Positions 1 to 7,928 of a DNA stretch of 37,333 nucleotides are shown here, in pieces. The notes under the pieces were generated by a model. That model did not search any database. It saw only the letters and a program-made list of their open reading frames with translations, and was not told where the DNA came from. The stretch's first letter is position 1, and each line of letters begins with the position of its first letter. The stretch lies in assembly GCA_025062105.1 (NCBI GenBank), contig JANXAQ010000265.1:1-37333 (forward strand), read 5' to 3'. The stretch comes from Thermoguttaceae bacterium. GTDB taxonomy: Bacteria; Planctomycetota; Planctomycetia; Pirellulales; Thermoguttaceae. The translations under genes and the position numbers were made by a program.

Positions 1-316
1 CAATTTTCCTTTTCCAACGGCCGATGAAGGCTCTGGGTAGCCAAGGTGCCCAACTCCTGGGCTATAGCTCCTCCTGGTTGGAAAAACCACTTGGGAGCCG
101 AGTGAGCTAGAATTTCTTTTCAGATAACCTCTAACAAACGAGTTTGCTTCCCTTTTTATGAGCGGCAAAATGGCTTCGCCACTTTTTGTGGCGGTTCATT
201 TTGTTGGAGAGACTCGAAACTATTCTTCTTGGGGAAATGCCATTTCAGGACCGCCTCTCCGGACGGAAGGGCTGGGCGAAACTGAAAGACTAGAAAGCTC
301 GCCGAGCGGTGCCGGT
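1..316. other. Left-edge non-coding stretch
   Basis: No convincing gene is seen here. A reading frame from 158 to 547 runs on into a family B repeat and has no recognisable domain, so it is not called. The only structure noticed is an imperfect inverted repeat at about 167-204. Its core is CGCCAC (177-182), a TTTTT loop and GTGGCG (188-193), flanked by AAAATG and CATTTT. Confidence 0.5.
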
Positions 317-478
317 AAGAGGCTGTCCGGAAATTGGGATTTGGGCGGTTTCCCATGGGTTTTTGCCAACTGGCTCCTACCCTTCAGCCTCCTTAAAAAC
401 AGGGATTTTGGGGATTCTGGTGAATTGAGGAAGGCAACCTCCTTTCATCATAGAAAATGCTTCTTAGGAGAGTCTCTA
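317..478 (-). repeat. Family B element, subtype B3, reverse orientation
   Basis: It begins AAGAGGCTGTCCGG and ends GAGAGTCTCT. The interior (for example TTGGGCGGTTTCC and CCTTAAAAACAGGGATTTTGG) matches, on the opposite strand, the element at 37119-37280, including the GGTAGGAGCC block. It lies 75 bp upstream of the membrane-protein gene at 553. No reading frame inside it looks real. Confidence 0.7.
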
Positions 479-552
479 AGAAAACGGCTTTCTGATCCAC
501 AATATCGGCGAAGCGATCCACAATCGGGCATGTTTATCAAGGAGTAGCCACT

Positions 553-1965
553 ATGGCAGAACCAGAACAAGGTATGGTGCGTGAGATTGCCTGGAAGGGA
601 ATTTTCCCATGGTGGATTTTAGTACGTTGTTTTCGGTTGGCCATTAATGCACCGGTATTGGCCTTAATGGCGGTAGGTATTACGCTGACGGTTATCGGCT
701 GGGGGTTATTCGGCTTGGTACTTTCGCCCAATCCGGCCTGGCTGATTGGTTCTGAGAGAGGATGCCCTTGGTTGGAGATTTTGGCGCCGGTTCCGGAGCG
801 AATGGGTGTTTTGCCTTGTCCTATATGGCCGTCTGTCCCAAGCATGGCTGAACCTGGAAGGAGGAGTTCGGAAAACGTCTCTTCTCTTCTAAGAGAAAAG
901 TCAGCAGAAAAACTCTCTGGCGTGCAGGGTACTGAAACCGAAGCTGGGACCTGGTCGTCCGAACCATCTGGCGGGCGTAGTTCGTTACCGTCTGCCGGGG
1001 GTTTCAACTGGTTTCGTCCGTTGGGGGCAGTGCTGACGGCCAGCGGCAGCTTTAGAGATTGGCTCTATCTGGTGCTGAGTTGGCTTTGGAAGCTGGCTGT
1101 GTGGGCGTTTTTTGGTGGTGCAGTAACTCGAATCGCTGTGGTACGCCTAGCCGTCGAAGAACGCCTCCCGCTTTCCAAAGCCCTGCAATTTGCTCGGCAA
1201 AAATGGCCCTCCTATTTCGCCGCACCGTTGTTTCCTTTTTTGGGGATGATCTTGGCGGGGCTGCCGATTGCCATTTTAGGACTGTTCTTGAAGTTTGATG
1301 TCGGTGTCTTGATTGCGGGGCTGTTTTGGCCGTTGGCTCTGCTGGCCGGTACAATGATCATGATTCTACTGGTTGGACTCCTTTTCGGCTGGCCGTTGAT
1401 GTGGACCACCATCAGTGCTGAAGGCACCGACTGTTTCGACGCCCTGAGTCGATCCTATGCGTACGTATTCCAGCGTCCACTCCGATATCTCTTTTATGCA
1501 TTGATAGCCGCTCTGCTGGGGGCACTGGGTTGGATTCTGGTGAGTCAGTTTGCTGCTGGGGTCATTCAACTGACCTATTGGTGGGCAGGCTGGGGGTATG
1601 GTGGCAATGCCGCTGATTTGGTCAACCAAACCGCCCCTGGTCCGATCTCAGGTATCGGCAAAGTGCTGATCCGTTTCTGGGTGGCCTGCGTGAAACTCGC
1701 AGCGATAAGCTATTTGGCGGCCTATTTTTGGGTAGCCGCCTCGGCCATCTATCTGCTGCTGCGCTACGATGTGGATGCCACCGAAATGGATGAAGTGTAT
1801 CTAGAAGAGGAAGCCGAGCAACCCGGCTATGGAATGCCGCCGTTAAAACCGGAGGCCTCTGCTGCTGGCGCCACTGGCCCGGTCGGTCCCCTTGGTCCGA
1901 CCAGTCCCCCTGGCGCCGGTCCGGAACCTACCGGTCCAGCCGCCGCCCCCAATCCGCAAGAGTGA
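553..1965 (+). CDS. Multi-spanning membrane protein with collagen-like Gly/Pro tail
   Basis: This is a 470-residue integral membrane protein of unknown function. AAGGAG nine bases upstream supports the ATG at 553. Hydrophobic segments lie near residues 30-60, 180-200, 225-250, 255-285, 310-340 and 370-400. A soluble loop of about 110 residues separates the first from the second. The C-terminal 45 residues are acidic (DEVYLEEEAEQ) and then rich in Gly-Pro-Thr/Pro repeats (GPVGPLGP, GPEPTGPA), resembling a short disordered or collagen-like tail. It converges with the P-II gene on the other strand. Comparable multi-pass proteins are common in planctomycete genomes, but I do not recognise a named family. 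The gene call is secure and the function is not. Confidence 0.85.
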   Translation: MAEPEQGMVREIAWKGIFPWWILVRCFRLAINAPVLALMAVGITLTVIGWGLFGLVLSPNPAWLIGSERGCPWLEILAPVPERMGVLPCPIWPSVPSMAEPGRRSSENVSSLLREKSAEKLSGVQGTETEAGTWSSEPSGGRSSLPSAGGFNWFRPLGAVLTASGSFRDWLYLVLSWLWKLAVWAFFGGAVTRIAVVRLAVEERLPLSKALQFARQKWPSYFAAPLFPFLGMILAGLPIAILGLFLKFDVGVLIAGLFWPLALLAGTMIMILLVGLLFGWPLMWTTISAEGTDCFDALSRSYAYVFQRPLRYLFYALIAALLGALGWILVSQFAAGVIQLTYWWAGWGYGGNAADLVNQTAPGPISGIGKVLIRFWVACVKLAAISYLAAYFWVAASAIYLLLRYDVDATEMDEVYLEEEAEQPGYGMPPLKPEASAAGATGPVGPLGPTSPPGAGPEPTGPAAAPNPQE

Positions 1966-2028
1966 ATCCGCCTGCCTTTCGCCGTTGTGAAAAAGAAATC
2001 GCATTTTGGTCTAGAAAGAATGCCAATT

Positions 2029-2145
2029 CTCATTCCCGCAGAAGCGGACTCCCGACGCCCCCTCACCCCGCGAAACACAGGCCGGCCGCAATCTCCTTCG
2101 CTACAGGAAAGCTATTCTGGGATCCCTGCTTCCGCAGGGATGACA
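2029..2145. repeat. REP-like inverted pair with strong hairpin between convergent genes
   Basis: ATCCCTGC (2122-2129), a TTCC loop and GCAGGGAT (2134-2141) form a perfect eight-pair hairpin. A diverged inverted partner, CTCATTCCCGCAGAAGCGGA, starts near 2029. It resembles the widespread bacterial repeats built on CATTCCCGC...GCGGGAATG. Its place between two convergent genes would also suit a bidirectional terminator, although no clear T tract follows. Confidence 0.5.
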
Positions 2146-2174
2146 AAAACTCCCTTCGGGGAAATGTTGCCAAC

Positions 2175-2519
2175 TTACACGGCTCCAGGCCCTCGAGTGC
2201 CGTCCTGGATTTGAATCGTTTCTTCTACTGGGACGACGAAGATTTTGCCATCGCCTGGTGCGCCATCCAGGCCCGTCCGAGCTACGTTCATAATTGTTTG
2301 TACAGTACGATCCAGGAAATCGTCGTTCACTACAATTTCTAGGCAGATTTTTCGCAGCACTTTGGAACGTACTTCCCGGCCCCGAAACGTGTCTGGCCGA
2401 CCATGCCAACTAAATCCTTGAGCGTCGCAGACGGTCATCCGGGTAACTTCGATCTTTTCCAGGGCCTCATGCACCGCCTTGAGTTTGGTGGGCTGAATAA
2501 TGGCAATGACTAGCTTCAT
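2175..2519 (-). CDS. P-II family nitrogen regulatory protein lacking the uridylylation tyrosine
   Basis: This 114-residue cytosolic signalling protein has the P-II fold and the usual family length (about 112). The N-terminus (MKLVIAIIQPTKL) matches the first strand and helix. LEIVVNDDFLD and GDGKIFVVPVEE match the core strands and the B-loop with its conserved Lys. P-II proteins bind ATP/ADP and 2-oxoglutarate and control ammonium transporters or nitrogen enzymes through the T-loop. Here the T-loop is RPDTFRGREV: Phe replaces Tyr46 and Val stands at the Tyr51 position of E. coli GlnB, so GlnD-type uridylylation at Tyr51 is not possible. The B-loop has a small insertion (LDGAPGDG). The start is set by AAGGAG before ATG. 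No amtB, glnA or glnD is in the window, so the partner is unknown. Confidence 0.9.
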   Translation of the reverse strand: MKLVIAIIQPTKLKAVHEALEKIEVTRMTVCDAQGFSWHGRPDTFRGREVRSKVLRKICLEIVVNDDFLDRTVQTIMNVARTGLDGAPGDGKIFVVPVEETIQIQDGTRGPGAV

Positions 2520-2854
2520 CCGCCCGCTCCTTGGCTAGCCTGCTTGCTTAGGAAGCCATACCGCTGATTGTCTAATATCTCATCCTGAGAATCAATCCCT
2601 CTGTTTTTTGCTTAACTTTTGTCATTTAAACAATTCAGCGCAGAGAAGGAGTTTAGCTTTGGGGCAGACGGTACCCTCCATGCTCATTGGCGCGGAAGCG
2701 AAATCAGCCAGATTTTTCTCCGGTGTTTTGTGGAACTGGTCTCCTACTTTGGCAGGGAGGACCAGGGCGGTTGCTCCACTGGGCGGAAGTATCAACCAAA
2801 AATATTTCAAATCGAGGGTAGCATTATAGAAGTGATTTCGGATAATATAGTCTC
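2520..2854. other. Spacer with no recognised content
   Basis: This is the upstream region of the minus-strand P-II gene, so its promoter should lie here, but I could not identify one. Three overlapping short frames between 2608 and 2966 have no family signature and run into the family B element at 2855. They are not called. Confidence 0.4.
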
Positions 2855-3016
2855 TTTAGAAGCTGTCTGGAAATGTGTTTTTCCAAGGGAAATCAGCTCA
2901 GGAGCTGAATTACCTAGCATCCGGAAATTGCCTATTTTCCCGTCTTTTGGCGGAAGAGCTGGTTAATCCAACCTCCATCGGGAGACGCCCAACTCTTGAT
3001 TTCCAGACTGCCTCTT
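2855..3016 (+). repeat. Family B element, subtype B2
   Basis: It starts TTTAGAAGCTGTCTGG and ends TTTCCAGACTGCCTCTT, giving imperfect terminal inverted repeats. The interior blocks GTTAATCC, CGCCCAACTCTTGATTTCC and CTGAATTACCTAG also occur in the copy at 23712-23872. It is immediately followed by a family A element at 3018. Confidence 0.75.
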
Positions 3017-3017
3017 T

Positions 3018-3167
3018 GCTCGACTTTTGCCAATTTCCCTAACTTCTTTTGACTTCAGTAGTTACAGAGATAGTTGATTTGTACCTATGATTCTCTAAAA
3101 CTGTAATATTCATGAAGACTTACAACGTAGCACATCCGGTACAAGGTTAAAAATGGCAAAATCGAGC
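3018..3167 (+). repeat. Family A element (copy 1)
   Basis: GCTCGACTTTTGCCAATTT at the left is matched by the complement AAAAATGGCAAAATCGAGC at the right. It is 150 bp long. It directly follows the family B copy ending at 3016. The interior arms are more degenerate than in most copies. Confidence 0.85.
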
Positions 3168-3399
3168 TTAGGATGATTTCAAGTGAGTGGAGTAGCTCTT
3201 TTTTCCTCAGCCCCCATGGGAAAAGATTGTGGGGAAACGGAGGCGCAAAGTGGCTTTGGCCCCTTTAGCAGGCATTGTCTCGGCTACTGCCGACCTGAGC
3301 CTCTGGGGAAAGAGATTCTGGGTTCACTTAGCTGAAATGTTAGCTCGATTTTTGCCATTTTTGAGCTCCTGGGAAATGGGAGAGTTTTAACTTTTTGTA

Positions 3400-3740
3400 G
3401 GGACCTCTGCAAAATCCTAAACATATAGTGAACTTTAAGGAACTTTCGATTCCGTAGGCTTTATTTGTCCCCATCTAAACTCGACTTTTGCCATTTTTCC
3501 TAACTCTTTGTGTTTCCAGGGGTTAGAGTGAAGGGAGCCTTTGTTCATCCAATTTCCTAACTCCAATATCCATAAGGAGTTAGAGCATTCCTCTTCCATG
3601 CGGAAGCCAAAAATGGCAAAAGTCGAGCTAAAATAGCTCCTAATAGGATTTAGCAGTGCTAGTAACCCAATATATTGGGTCGATCCCCGCGGAAACTAAA
3701 ATAGTATAAAAAAATCTCCGTCGAATTATGCAGTAGTTGC
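3400..3740 (+). repeat. Family C element carrying a nested family A element
   Basis: The left end GGGACCTCTGCAAAATCC and the right end GAATTATGCAGTAGTTGC are the family C inverted repeats. It has the usual internal AACATATAGTGAACTT block and a GTATAAAAAAATCTCC block near the right end. The family A copy at 3479-3629 interrupts it. Without that copy it is about 190 bp, the normal family C length. Confidence 0.85.
3479..3629 (+). repeat. Family A element (inner copy 2) inside family C
   Basis: It has ACTCGACTTTTGCCATTTTT at the left and AAAAATGGCAAAAGTCGAGCT at the right. The central hairpin CTAACTCC...GGAGTTAG is perfect (eight pairs). CTAA borders both sides and may be a four-base target duplication. 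Confidence 0.9.
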
Positions 3741-3976
3741 TTATAATTATTGGGGTAAGGAGATGTGTGAACCACACTAGGTTTCATCTTAAGTCCCGAA
3801 GGGAAAAACCGGTTAGGAAAAAATGGCAAAAGTTGAAGGTTAGATGCCGTTACGAATTGTGTTTTTGGTGTTTTACGATGGATTTTGGGAGTAACGGCTT
3901 CCCCATGCAAAGCCTTCCAAAATAAGAGTTTTTAAGGGCTGGAGATTGATCGGGGAACTCGTTTCCATGAAACCAT

Positions 3977-4014
3977 ATAGTTTTAGGTCAGCTTCATAGT
4001 TTTAGGTCAGCTTC
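3977..4014 (+). repeat. Tandem duplication of a 19-bp unit
   Basis: The unit ATAGTTTTAGGTCAGCTTC occurs twice head to tail with no mismatch (3977-3995 and 3996-4014). It lies about 170 bp upstream of the GH36-like gene. Confidence 0.9.
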
Positions 4015-4018
4015 TGGC

Positions 4019-4127
4019 TATGTTGAAACCCTTTCCAGTCGGAGGCATAAACCCACCAAAACTGAAGCAAAACCAACCAGTATGGACAAAATCTCTCTAG
4101 ACTGCGGACAACCTTTCAACAGAGCCT
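4019..4127 (+). repeat. Family F element (copy 1)
   Basis: TGTTGAAACCC at the left and CTTTCAACAGAGCC at the right form short inverted ends. The interior CCACCAAAACTGAAGCAAAACC and ATGGACAAAATCTCTC match the complement of 36846-36958 closely. It ends about 50 bp before the start codon at 4180, so it may sit in the 5' leader or promoter of that gene. Confidence 0.7.
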
Positions 4128-4179
4128 CAGCTTTTTACAAAATCTGTAGTCCCGGGGTCATCAAAAAGGAGTCTGAGTC

Positions 4180-7100
4180 ATGCTTCTGGAAAAGTGCAAG
4201 CGCAAGGGACACACTAACGGATGGCGGTGGCGTGGTGGTGCTGTTTTGGGAGGGATGCTGCTGTTAGGAGTGGCTGGTCCATGGGCTGTTGCTAAACAGG
4301 AGTCGCCTTGCCAGCCAGCCGATCCAAACAAACTCATCACAGCGGTCGAACAGTTGAAACAGAACCAACAGACGCCTAAGCCGATTGCGCAACCGCCAAC
4401 AAAAGTGATCCGGTTGGAAAGTGAGGCTTTGGCCCTGCAATTTGAGGGTGGGTCGCCGGAGGAACTTTGTCTGCGCCGGATTGAAAATAAATTGGCCCAT
4501 CAACCGGTGTCGCTGCAGGTAATAGAGGGCTTCCAGATCGGGCTAGAGGGCCAAGAGGCCCTGACCAGCTCGAACTTTGCCTTCCGTAAAGAACAGCGTC
4601 ACCAGCTGCCTGATGGTAGCCAGCGACTGTGTCTTTACTACGACGGCCGTTTTCAGGACAAGCAAGGAAACACCCAACAGCTAAGTCTCCAGATTTTCTA
4701 TCAGTTAGGTCCGAAGGACTTCTATGTCCGGCGGTGGTTGGAACTGGAAACGCCCACGCCGCTGGACCTTCGGCAGGTTGTGGTTTGGGAAGTGCGTTTC
4801 TTGGACCAAGAGAGAATTTCTAAGGTGCAGCAAGGCGGTGGGCCGCCGGTGCAACTGGACGCCTGGGCCTCCTGGCGCTTGCCAAGGGCTGAAACCCATG
4901 GCGGTTTCGGCCAACCAGTGTTCCTAGGCGATACCTTCTGGGGCCTCGAATTCCCGGCTGGCATCAACTGGTATGAAAAGGGCTTGATCCGTTTGACGCA
5001 ACATCCAGGTCGTCAAGTCCAAGGCCGATGGCGGAGTAAAACAGCTGTTTTAGGTGTGGCGGAGCCAGGCCGGGTCCTCAAACGCTTCCGACAGTACGTA
5101 ACCAGTTTCCAAGCCACTCCTCCCGATCTGAACCTATTTGTCAATTACAACACCTGGTGGACCCTGATGCCCCCAACGGAACAAAACTGCCTCCAACTGA
5201 TCGAAACCTTCCGGAAAAACCTTTGGGAGCCGTTCGGCGAATCGTTCGACACCTTTACGATCGACGATGGGTGGGATGAGAAAAATAGCCTCTGGGAGAT
5301 CCATAAGGAGCGGTTTCCTCGCGGTTTCGAGCCGCTAGTCGAAGAGCTAAAAAAAATGAACGCCCGGCTTGGGCTTTGGGTGTCGCCTTCCAGCGGCTAC
5401 AACCACGCCCCCTGGGGCGCTAAAGCCGGCTATGAAGTGAACTCCAATCCCTGGTATCTGTGCCAATCCGGTCCAAAGTATCGTCGGGATTTTATGCAGG
5501 TGATGCTCAATCTGACCAAAAAGTACCAATTTGCGTTTTACAAGTTCGATGGGTTTTGTGGTTCCTGCGAGGCCCCGGGTCATGGTCATCTACCGGGCCT
5601 TTACGCCCAGGAGGCCAACACGGAAGCATTTATCGAACTTTTAGAAGCCATTCGCCGGGAAAAGCCGGACATCTTCCTAGATCCGACGACCGGCATGTGG
5701 CTTAGCCCCTGGTGGCTGCGGTATGTGGATGCCGTTTGGGGGTTCATTTCCGGAGATTATCCGGACATTGTCGTGCCGGCGCCGATTGTGCGGGATAGCG
5801 CCACTACGACGCGGGATGCCGTTTTTCGTCAGCGTTGCCAACAGCATCCAGGGTTTCCGCCGTCGGCTATGGAACATTTGGGCATTATCGTCATTACGCC
5901 CGAAAAATGGGAAGATAACGCCATTATTGTGCTAGGCCGAGGCAGCAGACTGCTTACTTTGTACATCAACCCACAGTTTTTTACTAAAGGCCGACAGGAC
6001 TGGGCCTTTTTGGCTTCCATTCTGCGCTGGGCCCGGCACAATGCAGGTACCCTGGCCCAAACAGAGCTCATCCTTGGGGATCCGTTTAAGCGGGAACCCT
6101 ATGGCTATGCCCATTGGCATAAGAACCGGGGCATCCTAGCTCTCCGGAATCCGTTTGTCGAACCCAGGAAGGTTTGCATTCCGTTGGACGAGACAATCGG
6201 CTGGGAGCAGGGACATGAGGTGGCCTCTCCGGGCGGCACCACCGCCACTCCGGCAGATCCGACCACTTCTGGGAAAGATACGGCTCAGAAGCTTCGGTTG
6301 ATTGCCCGGATGGTCTATCCACGGTGGGAGGTACTACCGCGAATTTTCGGCTATGGCGATCAGCTAGAAGTGCAACTGAGCGGGTATGAAACCATTTTGA
6401 TAGAACTGGTCCCGGCCGAATCGGCTCCCACCGGATCGACCGATTCGGTTCCGAGGCCATCGGCTGAACCAGCCGGTCCGACCGAATCGGTCAAACCTGC
6501 CACTACTATTGTGGAGGCGTCGGAAGAGCAAAAGGGCCAGGCAAAGCAAAAGGCGGCGGCAGGCGAGCAGCTGGCGGCTTGGACGCCTCCGTTGGCTGGC
6601 CTACCGGTTCGGGAACTTCGTCGGCAGGATCGGCAGATTGAGTATGAACTATTTGGCCAATCAGGACAGAAGGCACGGATCGGCCTACCCTGGGGAGTGG
6701 CGGCGGCTTGGGTGGACGACCAACCGGCAGCACTTGCCGATCCCTCTGCTCCGTTAGAGATTGCCTTTGCTGGCCAAGAACCGGTCTGCAAGGTGGAAAA
6801 CTTTTCCCAGAAGGTCCTGCTTGGCCAGGGCCAGGAGACAGCCTGGAAGATCGAAGGCACGGGCAAGGTGCATGTCTCTGGCGGCGTCCAGGCTACTTTG
6901 CATATTCTATTCGATCCAAAGACTAACTCGGCCGTGCCCGTGGATTGTCAGGTGAAACTGGGCGATCGGCCTGTGGAAGTCCGGGCGGTGCGAAGTCCTC
7001 CTACACGAATCCAGACCCATCTGCCCCATCCCTGGACTTGGTTTGAAGCGAAGCTTCCCGAAGGGGAATATCAGTTTACATGGACAATTCAACCGATGGT

Positions 7101-7836
7101 TAAAACCGATGCCTCTGGTCCGAAAAAAGACGATGGCGGCCCTGTCGGAAAGACTGAGCTTGGCGGAACTGCTAAACCCGCAGGAGCTAGCCCTGCGAAA
7201 CCGCCGTATCTGATGGCCGAAGTCGGCTGCTGGGTGTGGACGGAAAGGCCGCTGGTACGGCGGGTGCTCCGGCTTCAGTTTGCCGAAGGCGTGCACTTGC
7301 CGCCGGAGCCCGGCCCCTGGCCGTTGCCCATCGGAATAGACCGCTCCAGGCACATTATTACCCTCCAGCCGGTTTCAGCGGTTCGGATTGGCTCCCGATG
7401 GACCAGCCTCAGCCAGCCGGTAGTCCACCTCGATCAATTTGCCCCCAATCAGGTCGAGCAATCCTGGGCCTGGTTGCACCGCGGCCGAAGCGTCTGGGAA
7501 AAACCGATGACCATCGCCGGGAAAACCTTCTCCTCCGGCCTAGGAACCCATGCCGAAAGCCGGATTGCATATGATCTTGCAGGCGGCGGGTTCAAAAAGT
7601 TTCGAGCCTACATCGGCCGAGATCAACATGCCTTGGATGGCGAAGTCATCTTTGAAGTTTGGCTTGATGGCCGAAAGGTCTTCCAAAGCCCGCCCATGCG
7701 CAAAGACAGCCCCGCCCAATTGGTGGAAGTGGATTTGGAGGGGGCGGAGTGGCTAGAACTGCGCACCCTGCCCGGCACCGACGGAATTGTCGGCGATCAT
7801 GCCAACTGGGCCGACCCCCAACTGCTCCGGGAATAA
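4180..7836 (+). CDS. Secreted alpha-galactosidase-like glycoside hydrolase (clan GH-D/GH36-like) with NPCBM domain
   Basis: This is a 1218-residue exported enzyme expected to release alpha-galactosyl-type residues from glycans. AAAAAGGAG upstream of the ATG at 4180 sets the start. A signal peptide (about residues 1-38: basic n-region, hydrophobic VLGGMLLLGVAG, AVAKQ) follows. Residues about 60-310 form a beta-rich N-terminal domain. The (beta/alpha)8 barrel spans about 315-620, with NTWW, IDDGWDE (about 361-367) and FYKFDGF. Asp457 in the K-x-D setting is the likely nucleophile and Asp526 in SGDYPD a candidate acid/base. Beta-rich regions and a Pro/Ser/Glu linker (about 745-795) precede a C-terminal NPCBM-type domain (about 1080-1215: GLGTHAESRIAYDL, WADPQL). 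The sialidase starts 93 bp downstream, so a shared transcript is likely. Substrate specificity cannot be read from sequence alone. Confidence 0.85.
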   Translation: MLLEKCKRKGHTNGWRWRGGAVLGGMLLLGVAGPWAVAKQESPCQPADPNKLITAVEQLKQNQQTPKPIAQPPTKVIRLESEALALQFEGGSPEELCLRRIENKLAHQPVSLQVIEGFQIGLEGQEALTSSNFAFRKEQRHQLPDGSQRLCLYYDGRFQDKQGNTQQLSLQIFYQLGPKDFYVRRWLELETPTPLDLRQVVVWEVRFLDQERISKVQQGGGPPVQLDAWASWRLPRAETHGGFGQPVFLGDTFWGLEFPAGINWYEKGLIRLTQHPGRQVQGRWRSKTAVLGVAEPGRVLKRFRQYVTSFQATPPDLNLFVNYNTWWTLMPPTEQNCLQLIETFRKNLWEPFGESFDTFTIDDGWDEKNSLWEIHKERFPRGFEPLVEELKKMNARLGLWVSPSSGYNHAPWGAKAGYEVNSNPWYLCQSGPKYRRDFMQVMLNLTKKYQFAFYKFDGFCGSCEAPGHGHLPGLYAQEANTEAFIELLEAIRREKPDIFLDPTTGMWLSPWWLRYVDAVWGFISGDYPDIVVPAPIVRDSATTTRDAVFRQRCQQHPGFPPSAMEHLGIIVITPEKWEDNAIIVLGRGSRLLTLYINPQFFTKGRQDWAFLASILRWARHNAGTLAQTELILGDPFKREPYGYAHWHKNRGILALRNPFVEPRKVCIPLDETIGWEQGHEVASPGGTTATPADPTTSGKDTAQKLRLIARMVYPRWEVLPRIFGYGDQLEVQLSGYETILIELVPAESAPTGSTDSVPRPSAEPAGPTESVKPATTIVEASEEQKGQAKQKAAAGEQLAAWTPPLAGLPVRELRRQDRQIEYELFGQSGQKARIGLPWGVAAAWVDDQPAALADPSAPLEIAFAGQEPVCKVENFSQKVLLGQGQETAWKIEGTGKVHVSGGVQATLHILFDPKTNSAVPVDCQVKLGDRPVEVRAVRSPPTRIQTHLPHPWTWFEAKLPEGEYQFTWTIQPMVKTDASGPKKDDGGPVGKTELGGTAKPAGASPAKPPYLMAEVGCWVWTERPLVRRVLRLQFAEGVHLPPEPGPWPLPIGIDRSRHIITLQPVSAVRIGSRWTSLSQPVVHLDQFAPNQVEQSWAWLHRGRSVWEKPMTIAGKTFSSGLGTHAESRIAYDLAGGGFKKFRAYIGRDQHALDGEVIFEVWLDGRKVFQSPPMRKDSPAQLVEVDLEGAEWLELRTLPGTDGIVGDHANWADPQLLRE

Positions 7837-7928
7837 CGCTCATGGCTCTAGTAGATCTAATAGAGGCAGAGGAACAGCAGAAGGATTTCTTCCCCTCTCA
7901 TTGCCCCGGATTCGCAGAGGACAGAGCA

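Larger units (their letters stand above)
3343..3837 (+). repeat. Family A element (outer copy) split by a family C insertion
   Basis: The left half, 3343-3399, begins GCTCGATTTTTGCCATTTTT and stops inside the central hairpin at TTTTTGTA. The right half, about 3741-3837, resumes with TAATTATTGGGGTAAGG and ends GGAAAAAATGGCAAAAGTTG. Removing the insertion gives a normal element of about 150 bp whose centre (CTTTTTGTAATTATTGG) matches intact copies (CTCCTTGTAACTATTGG). TTGTA (3395-3399) and TTATA (3741-3745) may be a diverged five-base target duplication. Confidence 0.8.

Noticed and set aside
158-547. A 129-codon plus-strand frame at the left edge
   Set aside because: It crosses a family B repeat, has no recognisable domain, and ends just before the well-supported gene at 553.
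2122-2141. The 2122-2141 hairpin as a definite terminator
   Set aside because: The stem is strong and lies between convergent genes, but there is no T tract and the sequence resembles a known REP-like motif. It is reported as a repeat instead.
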